Assembly (NCBI RefSeq): GCF_014647635.1
Contig: NZ_BMPO01000004.1
Coordinates: 434,001-498,000, forward strand
Direction of reading: 5' to 3'
Length of the DNA stretch: 64,000 nucleotides
Origin: Pseudomonas matsuisoli
GTDB lineage: Bacteria > Pseudomonadota > Gammaproteobacteria > Pseudomonadales > Pseudomonadaceae
The notes beneath the pieces are model-generated. The model saw only the letters and a program-made list of their open reading frames with translations, ran no database searches and was not told the DNA's origin. Shown piece after piece: positions 36,274 to 45,061 of this stretch. Made by a program: the position numbers and the translations under genes. Each line of letters begins with the position of its first letter. The first letter of the stretch is position 1.

Positions 36274-36939
36274 ATGAGTTACCAGCACCAGTACGCAGAC
36301 GGTACCCGCATTCACTATCCGTTGGGCAAGGTCGTGTGTATCGGCCGTAATTATGTCGAGCATGCCAAGGAGCTCAACAATGCCGTGCCCACCGAACCAT
36401 TGCTGTTCATCAAGCCTGGCAGTTGCACGGTGCCGCTGAATAGCGGCTTCAGCATCCCGCAGGATCAAGGTTCCGTTCATTACGAAGCGGAAATCGCTGT
36501 ACTCATCGGCAAGCCCCTGTCGCGCAAGCCCACCGAGGAAGAAGTGCGCGATGCCATCACCGGTTTCGCTCCGGCCTTGGACCTGACGCTGCGCGACGTG
36601 CAGAGCAAGCTCAAGGAGAAAGGTTACCCCTGGGAACTTGCGAAATCGTTCGATGGCGCCTGCGTGCTTGGGCCATTCGTGCCGGGCGATACCTATGCCG
36701 ACCTGACTGACATCGGCATTCGCCTGACCATCAATGGCAAGGTTTGCCAGGACGGCAACAGCCGCGACATGATCAACCCGATCCTGCCCCTCATCCAGCA
36801 CATCAGTGCGCATTTCTCGCTGCAGCCAGGTGACGTGATCTTGACCGGTACGCCCGTGGGCGTGGGCCCCTTGAATGTGGGTGACAAGATCGTGCTGGAG
36901 CTCGCGGGCCAACAGCCCCATGAAAGCCAGGTGCTGTAA
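36274..36939 (+). CDS. Fumarylacetoacetate hydrolase (FAH) family protein
   Basis: A 221-residue single-domain FAH protein. KVVCIGRNYVEHAKELNN opens the fold. VHYEAEIAVLIGKPL and LDLTLRDVQSKLKEKGYPWELAKSFDGACVLGPFV hold the metal-binding Glu/Asp residues, and GDVILTGTPVGVGPL ends it. Such small proteins act as acylpyruvases, oxaloacetate decarboxylases or oxaloacetate tautomerases; which one applies here is not visible. AAGGAG lies 7 bp before the ATG. It follows the D-2-hydroxyglutarate dehydrogenase gene by 111 bp, the order known from P. aeruginosa (PA0317-PA0318). Confidence 0.88.
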   Translation: MSYQHQYADGTRIHYPLGKVVCIGRNYVEHAKELNNAVPTEPLLFIKPGSCTVPLNSGFSIPQDQGSVHYEAEIAVLIGKPLSRKPTEEEVRDAITGFAPALDLTLRDVQSKLKEKGYPWELAKSFDGACVLGPFVPGDTYADLTDIGIRLTINGKVCQDGNSRDMINPILPLIQHISAHFSLQPGDVILTGTPVGVGPLNVGDKIVLELAGQQPHESQVL

Positions 36940-37184
36940 AACGCCAAGCGATAGGAGGGAAAGCGACGCTGCTGGCTGTGACACTGCCGAAGCTTAGCCG
37001 GTAGCCGTTTTCCGGTATCAAAGCGGGCTCATTGCTGGATCGGGCCCGTTCCTACACCAAGAAGCCTAGGCTCATTCGGCATCATGGCTTCGGGTCGTGC
37101 TTTTGTAACGAGTCGCGACGCTTAAGCATCGCTTCATCTCGGCATGCTTTCATCCCATTTCTCTTTCGTTCCTGGTTGCAGTCA

Positions 37185-38111
37185 ATGCCGGTTCTCTTTA
37201 CTCCCAAACGCCTTCTGATCGCTGCATTGGCCGTCGCGCTCGCTGTTGCCGCCGTTGCAGGACAATCCTTCCGCCTGTTCGAGCGCGCATGGTTCACCGT
37301 CACCGAGAGCGGCAATGCCGACAGGTGGCGTGGCCGATCACTATGGCTGCCAGATTATCGGGTGACGATCGAAGCGCAGCCCGTGGAGGGCATCGAGCGC
37401 AATCTGTCGGCGCTGGCGTACGATGCACAGCGCAACACGCTGTTTAGCGTGACCAATGCGGGGCCGACGCGCCTGGTGGAGCTGTCCCTCGACGGAAAAC
37501 TGCTGCGCAGCATCGAATTGCGAGGCTTTCAGGACCCGGAAGCCATCGAATACATCGCGCCCGGTCGCTATGTGATTACTGATGAGCGTTATCAACGGTT
37601 GGTCGCGGTACAGCTCGACGAGGACACGACCGTCATCGACGCGGATGACGGTGAACAGCTTGGCATCGGCATCGGTACGAATGGCAACAAGGGCTTCGAA
37701 GGCCTGGCCTACGATACGAAAGGCAAGCGCCTGCTCGTGGCCAAAGAGCGTGACCCCGTGCGGATCTACGAGGTGACCGGCTTTCCGCGGCTTGCTGACG
37801 ACGAAGGGCCGGCCTCGGTGAACGTCAGCCAGGATCTCGACCGCGACAAGGGACTTTTCGTCCGCGACCTGTCGAGTCTGGATTTCGACGAGAAGACGGG
37901 CCATCTGTTGGTGCTGTCGGACGAGTCCCACTTGCTGCTGGAATTGAACGCGGACGGTGAACCCATCAGTTCGCTGTCGCTGCTCAAAGGCAGCCAGGGG
38001 CTCGAGGCGTCGATCCCCCAGGCGGAGGGCGTCGCCACCGACCGTGATGGCACGCTGTACGTAATCAGCGAGCCGAACCTGTTCTATCGGTTCGAGAAGA
38101 TAGACCGCTGA
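37185..38111 (+). CDS. SdiA-regulated domain protein, signal-anchored
   Basis: A 308-residue protein with an N-terminal hydrophobic anchor or signal (LLIAALAVALAVAAVAG, about 10-27) and a beta-propeller-like SdiA-regulated domain: NLSALAYDAQRNTLFSVTNAGPTRLVELSLDG, FQDPEAIEYIAPGRYVITDERYQRL, GNKGFEGLAYDTKGKRLLVAKER, LSSLDFDEKTGHLLVLSDESHLLLELN and QAEGVATDRDGTLYVISEPNLFYRF. It should be periplasmic. No enzyme activity is known. The ATG at 37185 was chosen because it starts the signal sequence; 51 codons upstream in frame do not look coding. Confidence 0.85.
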   Translation: MPVLFTPKRLLIAALAVALAVAAVAGQSFRLFERAWFTVTESGNADRWRGRSLWLPDYRVTIEAQPVEGIERNLSALAYDAQRNTLFSVTNAGPTRLVELSLDGKLLRSIELRGFQDPEAIEYIAPGRYVITDERYQRLVAVQLDEDTTVIDADDGEQLGIGIGTNGNKGFEGLAYDTKGKRLLVAKERDPVRIYEVTGFPRLADDEGPASVNVSQDLDRDKGLFVRDLSSLDFDEKTGHLLVLSDESHLLLELNADGEPISSLSLLKGSQGLEASIPQAEGVATDRDGTLYVISEPNLFYRFEKIDR

Positions 38112-38183
38112 TGCTCGATGAGTTTTGATGTGGGCGGGCTAGCCTGTTGTTCAGCAGCGGATTTCCAGGCGCCCCTGTTTTTT

Positions 38184-38259
38184 GTAGGGGCGGCCGGGCG
38201 GCGATCCGCGGGGCGGCCATCCGCTTTAGCCGCCAAGGCGACTGAAGTCGCCCCTACAC
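38184..38259. repeat. REP pair of the GTAGGGGCG family
   Basis: TGTAGGGGCGGCCGGGCGGC at 38184 faces GACTGAAGTCGCCCCTACA ending at 38259. A further single arm lies at about 38303-38322. The 273-bp gap 38112-38384 holds only these elements. Confidence 0.7.
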
Positions 38260-38384
38260 CGGTGGAGGCTTGGCGTTGTTACCGCGGCTTTTGATAAAGG
38301 CGAGCCGGAAGTCGCCCCTACACGCCTGCGGTATGAGCTGCCTTCCACGTCAGCGGTCACTCACCATCCGCCATACCGCACGGG

Positions 38385-39059
38385 TTACGAGCGTGTCAGC
38401 GTCTCCACGCCGTTTTCCGTGCCGAGCAACAGCAGGTCAGCTGGGCGCGCCGCAAACAGCCCGTTGGTCACGACGCCCACGATCGCATTGATATCGGCTT
38501 CGAGTTTCACCGGGTCGGTGATCGACAGGCTGTAGACGTCGAGGATGATATTGCCGTTGTCGGTGGTGACGCCGTCGCGATACACCGGGTCGCCGCCGAG
38601 CTTTACCAACTGGCGCGCTACGTGGCTGCGGGCCATGGGGATGACTTCGACGGGGAGGGGAAAGGCACCCAGCACGGGAACCCGCTTGCTGGCGTCGGCG
38701 ATGCACACGAACGTCCGTGCGACCGCGGCGACGATCTTCTCGCGGGTGAGCGCCGCGCCGCCGCCCTTGATCAGGTGGAGATGATGGTCGGCCTCATCGG
38801 CGCCATCGACATAGAATTCCAGTTCGCTGGTGCTGTTCAGGTCATAGACGGGGATGCCGTGTTGCTTCAATCGCGTCGCGGTGGCCTCGGAGCTGGCAAC
38901 GACACCGTCGAACTCGGTTTTGTGGCGTGCCAGGGCATCGATGAAGAAGTTTGCCGTGGATCCCGTCCCGACGCCGACGATGCTCTTGCTGTCGAGTTTG
39001 GGAAGAATGTGGTCGACGGCGGCTTGGGCAACGGCCTGCTTGAGCTGGTCCTGGGTCAT
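38385..39059 (-). CDS. rpiA: Ribose-5-phosphate isomerase A
   Basis: A 224-residue isomerase of the pentose phosphate pathway. Family motifs: [14 protein letters not shown] (substrate loop), [48 protein letters not shown] with the catalytic Asp/Glu/Lys, and [31 protein letters not shown]. In P. aeruginosa it is divergent from ilvA and adjacent to it; here about 13 kb of sugar-acid genes lie between. Confidence 0.97.
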   Translation of the reverse strand: MTQDQLKQAVAQAAVDHILPKLDSKSIVGVGTGSTANFFIDALARHKTEFDGVVASSEATATRLKQHGIPVYDLNSTSELEFYVDGADEADHHLHLIKGGGAALTREKIVAAVARTFVCIADASKRVPVLGAFPLPVEVIPMARSHVARQLVKLGGDPVYRDGVTTDNGNIILDVYSLSITDPVKLEADINAIVGVVTNGLFAARPADLLLLGTENGVETLTRS

Positions 39060-39234
39060 GATCGTATCCGCAGCGAGTGAAAGCCGCGAAGTATAGTCGG
39101 GGCGGCCGTTGCCGTGTTGCCGCTGGCAGGGCCTGTCGCCCGAAGGTAGCGAGACGAAGTGTCACAGCTGCGGGTCGTCGTACAAGTCTGGCTTGGGGTA
39201 CCATACGCCGTCTTCTTCCCAAAGAATGCCTAGC

Positions 39235-39987
39235 ATGCAACGTCAGGTCTCCCCGGCGCGTCCGCGCAAAAAACATCGCAGTCTCGCTCAGGAGTTGGTG
39301 GCGGAACTGTCCCAGCGCATCCGGGATGGCGAGATCAAGCGTGGCGAAAAGCTGCCCACCGAATCGGCGATCATGGAAGAACAAGGCGTGAGCCGTACTG
39401 TCGTGCGGGAAGCCATTTCTCGCCTACAGGCGTCAGGCCTGGTGGAGACGCGCCACGGTATCGGCACTTTCGTACTGGATGTGCCGAGCCCGAGCGGATT
39501 TCGGATCGATCCCGCGACAGTGGTCACCCTACGAGACGTACTGGCGGTGATGGAGTTTCGCATCAGCATCGAGATCGAGTCGGCAGGGCTGGCCGCGCAA
39601 CGGCATTCGAGTGACGAGCTGCAGGCGATCCGTGAGGCATTGGACGTGATGAACGAAGGCGCCGAGCACGCCAGCGACGCCGTTTCCGCGGACTTCCAAT
39701 TCCACCTGCTCATCGCCAAGGCGACCGGCAATCGCTATTTCACGGACATTTTGAGTCACCTCGGGACTGGCATCATTCCGCGTACCCGATTGAATTCGGC
39801 GCATATCGCCCATGCCGACCAGCAGCAGTATGTGCTGCGCTTGGCGAACGAACATGAGCAGATCTTCGCAGCCATCGCGCGCCGTGATGCGGACGCTGCC
39901 CGCGCGGCGATGCGCTTGCACCTGACCAATAGCCGTGAGCGCTTGCGCCAGGCGCACGAGTCGGCGGAAGTCGAAGCCCAGAGCTGA
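39235..39987 (+). CDS. GntR family (FadR/FCD subfamily) transcriptional regulator
   Basis: A 250-residue regulator. A basic N-terminal tail is followed by the winged helix-turn-helix (about 20-85: LAQELVAELSQRIRDGEIKRGEKLPTESAIMEEQGVSRTVVREAISRLQASGLVETRHGIGTFV), then an FCD ligand-binding domain (about 100-235) with D-x-x-x-H-x-x-I and later His positions (DFQFHLLIAKATGN, ANEHEQIFAAI, MRLHLTNSR). FCD regulators commonly sense sugar acids. As the first gene of the sugar-acid block it is the best candidate regulator of the udh and kdgD promoters. ATG 39235 was preferred to a longer frame upstream. Confidence 0.88.
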   Translation: MQRQVSPARPRKKHRSLAQELVAELSQRIRDGEIKRGEKLPTESAIMEEQGVSRTVVREAISRLQASGLVETRHGIGTFVLDVPSPSGFRIDPATVVTLRDVLAVMEFRISIEIESAGLAAQRHSSDELQAIREALDVMNEGAEHASDAVSADFQFHLLIAKATGNRYFTDILSHLGTGIIPRTRLNSAHIAHADQQQYVLRLANEHEQIFAAIARRDADAARAAMRLHLTNSRERLRQAHESAEVEAQS

Positions 39988-40074
39988 TCGTAGGGCGGAA
40001 TTGCCGACAAGGCTTTTGCTGGCGCTCGCTGGACCACTCCTATCACTGTGTGTAGCGGTTCTGGTCGAGGTACC

Positions 40075-40098
40075 GGTGGATGGCCTCGGCCATCCACC
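40075..40098. repeat. Perfect 11-bp inverted repeat between convergent genes
   Basis: GGTGGATGGCC (40075-40085) and GGCCATCCACC (40088-40098) form a hairpin followed by CTAC, the GTAGGGTGGATGGCC REP type. It lies between the converging GntR-family and EamA genes and could stop transcription from both. Confidence 0.65.
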
Positions 40099-40139
40099 CT
40101 ACTGATCAACGCGCGAATCAGCGGCGCGTGTCGATCACC

Positions 40140-41054
40140 TTATCGATCCCTACGCAGCGCAAGAATCACGATCCCCGTCAACACGACTGCGCCACCGACC
40201 AGCTGCATGCCGCTGAGCAACTGGTCCAACAGCAGCCAGCCAAGTAGCAGGGACACGATCGGCTCGACGTTCATCACCGGGGCATTCTTCGCCATGTTCA
40301 AGCGGGGAACGGTGACGAACAGCAACGAGAAGGCCGCTCCATACAGAACCACCAGTGTCGCCAAGGCAATCCAACCGGTGCTGTTCGCCGGCATCGACAT
40401 ACCGCCGGGAACGAGATCCGCCGTGCCTGCAAGGGTCATGCTGCTGAACACGATGATCAACGTCAGCATGCTTCGGACCGAGCCACGCAGTGCGGCCAGC
40501 TTCTTGTCGGTGACCCAGATTGCCACCGCGAAAACGAACGCGGCAAAGAACGCCGCAGCAATCCCGAGCGCCCATTCCGGCCCCGCGGATTCGGTTGCGA
40601 CCAATCGACTCGGAATGTCCAGCGCCAGCACGAGGCCGATCAGGATGAGGCCCATCACACCCGCGGCGCTGCGCGTTGGTGCCGGGCCGCCCAGCAGCCA
40701 CGTCAGCAACGCCAGCATGATGGGAAAGGTGTTGTTGATGAGCAGCGCCAGCGCCACGGGTATACGCGCCACGGCGGTATAAAGGCAGAGGCTCTGCGTC
40801 GCGATCAGCAGGCCAAGCAATAACTGCCAGCGCCATGCACCATCGGGAAGGCCGAGCGGTTGGCGCTGCCAAAGCACAAGGCCGATCAGGACGAGCATCG
40901 TCACGCCGGAGCGGCAGAGAATGGCCAGTAAGAGACCCGTGTCGTTGTCGAACGCGATACGTGCCGCGATGTGATTGCCGGCGAAGCTACTGGCCAGCAA
41001 GGCGAGCAGCAGTATCGCGATATGGCGCGGGAAGTGGGCGGGGGGAGAGGGCAT
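40140..41054 (-). CDS. EamA/DMT family transporter
   Basis: A 304-residue membrane protein with ten TM segments arranged as two EamA repeats (about 10-145 and 155-300). SSFAGNHIAARIAFDN, CLYTAVARIPVALALLINNTFPIMLALLTWLLGG and the matching second half NMAKNAPVMNVEPIVSLLLGWLLLDQLLSGMQLVGGAVVL carry the repeat-end motif. Members export metabolites or amino acids. It is separated from the TRAP operon by 208 bp with a REP element, so it may not belong to that operon. Confidence 0.88.
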   Translation of the reverse strand: MPSPPAHFPRHIAILLLALLASSFAGNHIAARIAFDNDTGLLLAILCRSGVTMLVLIGLVLWQRQPLGLPDGAWRWQLLLGLLIATQSLCLYTAVARIPVALALLINNTFPIMLALLTWLLGGPAPTRSAAGVMGLILIGLVLALDIPSRLVATESAGPEWALGIAAAFFAAFVFAVAIWVTDKKLAALRGSVRSMLTLIIVFSSMTLAGTADLVPGGMSMPANSTGWIALATLVVLYGAAFSLLFVTVPRLNMAKNAPVMNVEPIVSLLLGWLLLDQLLSGMQLVGGAVVLTGIVILALRRDR

Positions 41055-41120
41055 GGAGGGGGGCTTTCCTAAAGCGAACTCGGTGATAGAGCAGCGCCGT
41101 GATCATGGGTGCGGTTTAGA

Positions 41121-41193
41121 AGCTGATCGCCCACAAGTGGGCTCCTACACCGTCCGTGCTTTTCTGTAGGAGCCCACCGGGCTGCGGTCAGCT
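41121..41193. repeat. REP pair (TGTAGGAGCCCAC type)
   Basis: GTGGGCTCCTACA (41137-41149) is inverted as TGTAGGAGCCCAC (41165-41177); outer AGCTGATCGC and GCGGTCAGCT flank them. It lies between the EamA gene and the end of the TRAP operon. Confidence 0.7.
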
Positions 41194-41232
41194 TGTGAGC
41201 GATCAGCTTGCTGGCGATCGATGTGTATCAAC

Positions 41233-41253
41233 GAAGGGCGGCAACCGCCCTTC
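41233..41253 (-). terminator. Stem-loop at the end of the TRAP operon
   Basis: GAAGGGCGG and CCGCCCTTC form a perfect 9-bp stem with a 3-nt loop, 9 bp after the dctM stop. On the minus strand it is followed by GTTGAT, so the T-run is poor. Confidence 0.55.
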
Positions 41254-41262
41254 AATGAATGA

Positions 41263-42543
41263 TCACAACACGACGCTCGGCAACCACAGCGAAATCGCCG
41301 GAATGTAGGTCACTGCCATTAGCACCATGAACAACGCCACGTAGAACGGCAGGAGTGCCTTCACCGTTTGCTCGATGGTCACTTTGCCGACCGCTGCCCC
41401 TACGAACAGCACCGCGCCCACCGGCGGGGTGATGAGCCCAATGCCTAGGTTGACCAGCATGATCATGCCGAAGTGCACGGGGTCGACCCCGATGGAGGTG
41501 ACCACGGGTAGCAGGATCGGCGTGAGGATGAGGATCAGCGGCGCCATGTCCATCAACGTGCCCAGTATCAGCAGCATCCCATTGATGTACATCATGATCA
41601 CGTAGCGGTTGTCCGACAAGGTCAGGAACAGCGTGGTGATCTTCGATGGGATCTGCATCAGCGTCATGATGTAGCCGAAGCTCGCCGCGAAGGCGATGAG
41701 GATCATCACGATCGACAGCGTGCGTACCGTCCGGTGCATGAGCTTTGGCAGCTGGTGCCACTTGTAGTCGCGGTAGATGAACATCGTCACGAAGAACGAC
41801 CAGAGCACCGCGATCGCTGCCGACTCGGTCGCGGTGAAGACGCCCGAGATGATGCCGCCAAGGATGATCACCATCGCCATCAGCCCCCAAAGGGCATCGA
41901 CGCAGATTTTCAAAGCCTGCTTCAGCGGAATCACATCCCCTTTCGGGTAATTACGTCGACGGGCGAAGAGCAGGCACATGCCCATCATCACGGCGCTGAG
42001 CAGCAGGCCGGGGCCGATGCCCGCCATGAACAACGCGGCGATGGACACCGTGCCGCCGGCCGCGAGCGAATAGATCACCGAGTTGTGGCTGGGAGGCGTC
42101 AGCAACGCCTGTACCGAGCCGGAGACCGTGACGGCGGTAGAGAAGTCCCGCGGGTAACCCTTCTTTTCCATTTCTGGAATCAGCACCGAGCCGACCGAGG
42201 CCGTGTCGGCGAGTGAGGAGCCGGAAATTGCGCCAAAGAACGTGGACGCGGTGATGTTCACCAGTGACAGTCCGCCGCGCACGAAGCCGACCAAGACTCC
42301 GGCGAAGGCCACCAGCCGTCGGGCCATGCCGCCTTCGGCCATGATCGCGCCTGCGAGAACGAAGAACGGGATTGCCAACAGGGAAAATTTGTTAACGCCG
42401 CCGGCGATCTGGATCATCACGGCGTGGAAGGGGATTTCGATCCACCAGGCGCCGATCAAGGTCGCCAAGCCCAGGGAATAGGCGACCGGCACCCGCAGCG
42501 CGATCAGCAAGACGAAGCTACCGACAAGCATCAACGCGTCCAT
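41263..42543 (-). CDS. dctM: TRAP transporter large permease subunit (DctM)
   Basis: The 426-residue membrane protein has about 12 TM segments and DctM motifs: FFVLAGAIMAEGGMARRLVAFAGVLVGFVRGGLSLVNITASTFFGAISGSSLADTASVGSVLIPEM, then PPSHNSVIYSLAAGG and GMIMLVNLGIGLITPPVGAVLFVG. It forms the sodium-driven transport channel with DctQ. The ATG shares one base with the dctQ stop (TAATG). Context points to hexuronate or aldarate uptake. Confidence 0.94.
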   Translation of the reverse strand: MDALMLVGSFVLLIALRVPVAYSLGLATLIGAWWIEIPFHAVMIQIAGGVNKFSLLAIPFFVLAGAIMAEGGMARRLVAFAGVLVGFVRGGLSLVNITASTFFGAISGSSLADTASVGSVLIPEMEKKGYPRDFSTAVTVSGSVQALLTPPSHNSVIYSLAAGGTVSIAALFMAGIGPGLLLSAVMMGMCLLFARRRNYPKGDVIPLKQALKICVDALWGLMAMVIILGGIISGVFTATESAAIAVLWSFFVTMFIYRDYKWHQLPKLMHRTVRTLSIVMILIAFAASFGYIMTLMQIPSKITTLFLTLSDNRYVIMMYINGMLLILGTLMDMAPLILILTPILLPVVTSIGVDPVHFGMIMLVNLGIGLITPPVGAVLFVGAAVGKVTIEQTVKALLPFYVALFMVLMAVTYIPAISLWLPSVVL

Positions 42544-43067
42544 TACACGGCCTCCTTGCTGTCATCGGCTTCATAGTCGACCACGCGGCGCTTGCTCTGG
42601 TCGCCGTAAAGGAGCTGTTCAAGGACGAACAGCAGGGTAACTGCGCCACCGACCGGAATGGGCGCGTAGGAAATACCGACTCGAATGAAAGGCAGCGAGT
42701 CCATGAACTGGTACCAGGTCGCCATGCACAGCTTGATGCCCCAGATCGTCATGAACAGTGCGATTACGCCCATGGCGATACGCACGAAACAGGTGATCAC
42801 CGGCTGCAGCCCGGCGGGCAGTCGGTCGGTGATCATCGCCACCGCCATGTGCGCACCCGCGCGGTAGCTTGCGGCCGCGCCGACGAAGGTGAACACCACC
42901 ATCAGCAGGATCGAAACGGGCTCGGGCCAGCCCAGCCCCGAATTGAGCGCGTAGCGGTAGAAAATCCCTACCGGAATGATCAGCGCCATGACCGTCAACG
43001 ACAGTCCGGCCACCCAGGTGCAGGTCGTGTAGACCCCATCGTTGAAGCGCAATACGGCATTTTTCAT
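42543..43067 (-). CDS. dctQ: TRAP transporter small permease subunit (DctQ)
   Basis: A 174-residue protein with four TM segments. LNSGLGWPEPVSILLMVVFTFVGAAASYRAGAHMAVAMITDRLP is the DctQ signature. A GTG three codons earlier is an alternative start; the ATG has GGTGA in front. It lies between dctP (51 bp away) and dctM (1-bp overlap). Confidence 0.92.
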   Translation of the reverse strand: MKNAVLRFNDGVYTTCTWVAGLSLTVMALIIPVGIFYRYALNSGLGWPEPVSILLMVVFTFVGAAASYRAGAHMAVAMITDRLPAGLQPVITCFVRIAMGVIALFMTIWGIKLCMATWYQFMDSLPFIRVGISYAPIPVGGAVTLLFVLEQLLYGDQSKRRVVDYEADDSKEAV

Positions 43068-43118
43068 GACATTCACCGCGGATGCGGCAGGATCGCCGCC
43101 GCATCTCGTCTTCAGAGG

Positions 43119-44087
43119 TTACTGAACGGCTTCGATGCGCTTGATGAGATCGGCATAGGGAGCGCCGTACTTCTCGCGCACAGGCGCGGTCGCGTCATAG
43201 AACGGCTTGGTGTCCACTTCGATGTACTCCACGCCCGCCGCTTTGAGCTTCTCGTCGCTGGCCTTTTCTTTCGCTTCCCACAGTTGGCGCTCTTCCATCT
43301 GTGCTTCACGGGCGAATTTCTTCACCAGGGCCTGCTGGTCAGGTGTGAGCGAATCCCATGTGGTCTTCGACATCATCAGGGGTTCGGGCAGGATCAGGTG
43401 ATGCGTCTGGGTGTAGTACTTGGCCACTTGATAGTGGTTGTGCTCGAGCAGGGTAGGGGAATTGTTCTCTGCGCCATCGATGACCCCGGTTTGCAGGGCG
43501 CTGAAAATTTCACCCGTGCTCATGGCGATACCATTGGCGCCCATGGCGTTGAGCGTGTCGATGAACAACGGGTTGCCGATCACGCGGATCTTCATTCCCT
43601 TGAGGTCGTCGATGCTACGGACTGGCTTCTTGGTGTAAAGGCTGCGACTGCCGGCTTCCATCCAGGCCAGACCGACCATGTTGAATTGCGAATTGGTGAT
43701 CTTGTCGAGGATCTCCTGGCCGATTTCGCCATCGATCACTTTGCGCATGTGCTCCACATCGCGGAACACGAACGGCATATTGAAGACGTTTGTGTCCGGT
43801 ACTACCGGCCCAACTGATCCTAGGCTGACCCGGGTGAGCTGCACGGCGCCGATCTGGGTCTGTTCGACCACCTCCTTTTCCGAGCCAAGGACACCGCCGG
43901 CAAACATGCGATAGCTGATTTCACCGTCCGTGGCCTCGTCCAGTTTCTTGGCCATGTTTTCCATCGCCACGACGGTGGGGTAGCCCGTGGGATGGATCTC
44001 GGCGATTTTCAGCGTAAGTGCCTGGGCCGTTGTGGCCATGCAGAAGGCGAGCGGTAAGGTGGCCATGAGGGTGCGTTTCAGGAACAT
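43119..44087 (-). CDS. dctP: TRAP transporter substrate-binding protein (DctP family)
   Basis: A 322-residue periplasmic protein with signal peptide MFLKRTLMATLPLAFCMATTAQA. The DctP fold shows LKIAEIHPTGYPTVVAMENMAKKLDEATDGEISYRMFAGGVLGSEKEVVEQTQIGAVQLTRVS, then LKGMKIRVIGNPLFIDTLNAMGANGIAMSTGEIFSALQTGVIDGAENNSPTLLE with the conserved Arg that grips a carboxylate. The neighbourhood (uronate dehydrogenase, lactonase) suggests D-galacturonate or D-glucuronate as ligand. GGAG lies 7 bp before the ATG; 64 upstream in-frame codons were rejected. Confidence 0.93.
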   Translation of the reverse strand: MFLKRTLMATLPLAFCMATTAQALTLKIAEIHPTGYPTVVAMENMAKKLDEATDGEISYRMFAGGVLGSEKEVVEQTQIGAVQLTRVSLGSVGPVVPDTNVFNMPFVFRDVEHMRKVIDGEIGQEILDKITNSQFNMVGLAWMEAGSRSLYTKKPVRSIDDLKGMKIRVIGNPLFIDTLNAMGANGIAMSTGEIFSALQTGVIDGAENNSPTLLEHNHYQVAKYYTQTHHLILPEPLMMSKTTWDSLTPDQQALVKKFAREAQMEERQLWEAKEKASDEKLKAAGVEYIEVDTKPFYDATAPVREKYGAPYADLIKRIEAVQ

Positions 44088-44139
44088 AGGGCATCTCCAA
44101 TATTGTTGTTGTGTGGATCCGTATGAACTGCGGTGGAAA

Positions 44140-45018
44140 TCAATGGCTGAGGGAGGGTTCCTCCAGGCCGCGTACGCCGGGGCGTAGCGCGAATACGCCG
44201 CCTGCCAGTGGCTGGTCCGAGACGTCGCCTGCCGGGCGAATGGACGTGACGAACAACGTGTCCAGGTGGGCGCCGCCAAAGGCGCACATGGCGGGTTTCT
44301 TCACCGGTACTTCGAGGGAGCGGTCCAGTTTGCCGGCTGGGGTGAAGCGGTGGATCAAACCGGCATCATTGCCGCAGATCCAATAGCACCCATCCTCGTC
44401 GATTGCTGCGCCGTCGGGACGGCCGGGGTAGGCGTTCATGTCAACGAACAGGCGCCGCTGGTGGGGCGTGCCGTGTTGGACGTCATAGTCGAACGCCCAG
44501 ATCTTGCGAACGCTGGGGTGTGAATCGGACAGGTACATGGTCTTGCCGTCCGGGCTGAAGGCGAGGCCGTTGGGGACGATGAAACCATCGAGGTTGACTG
44601 ATAGCTTGGCGTCTCTCGGGCGGTAGCGGTACAACGCGCCGACCCGATGGCCCGCACTCATGTCGGTGTGCATCGTGCCCGCCCAGAAGCGGCCCTGCCG
44701 GTCGCAGCGACCATCGTTGAAGCGCATTCCAGGGCGGGCGTGTTCGACGTCCACGAGCCGTGTTTCCGCAAGGTGCCCATCCTTACCGGCCTTGAGCTGA
44801 AACATCCCACTTTCCATGGCGGCGATCCAGCCACCGTCTGGGTGGCGGGCGATGCAGGCGAGCATCTCGCTCGCCTGCCAGGTTGTGTGTGTCGAGGTGT
44901 CCCAGCGATGCAGGCGACCCGCCGGTATGTCTACCCAGTAAAGCGCTTGCTCGCTGGCCGACCAGACCGGGCTTTCACCGGTCGCGTTGCGGGCGTCGAG
45001 GATCAATTCTGCGTGCAT
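44140..45018 (-). CDS. SMP-30/gluconolactonase family aldarolactonase
   Basis: The 292-residue beta-propeller of the SMP-30/gluconolaconase/LRE family. ATGESPVWSASEQALYWVDIPAGRLHRWD holds the metal-binding Glu; RFNDGRCDRQGRFWAGTM, FIVPNGLAFSPDGKTMYLSDSHP and the late YPGRPDGAAIDEDGCYWICGN give the metal-site Asn and Asp. It probably opens the galactaro- or glucarolactone made by Udh, 43 bp upstream in the same operon. Gluconolactonase activity is possible but less likely in this context. Confidence 0.9.
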   Translation of the reverse strand: MHAELILDARNATGESPVWSASEQALYWVDIPAGRLHRWDTSTHTTWQASEMLACIARHPDGGWIAAMESGMFQLKAGKDGHLAETRLVDVEHARPGMRFNDGRCDRQGRFWAGTMHTDMSAGHRVGALYRYRPRDAKLSVNLDGFIVPNGLAFSPDGKTMYLSDSHPSVRKIWAFDYDVQHGTPHQRRLFVDMNAYPGRPDGAAIDEDGCYWICGNDAGLIHRFTPAGKLDRSLEVPVKKPAMCAFGGAHLDTLFVTSIRPAGDVSDQPLAGGVFALRPGVRGLEEPSLSH

Positions 45019-45061
45019 GCAAACGTCCTGGAGGTGCGTTCAGTAGCGCGTACGCTGCCGA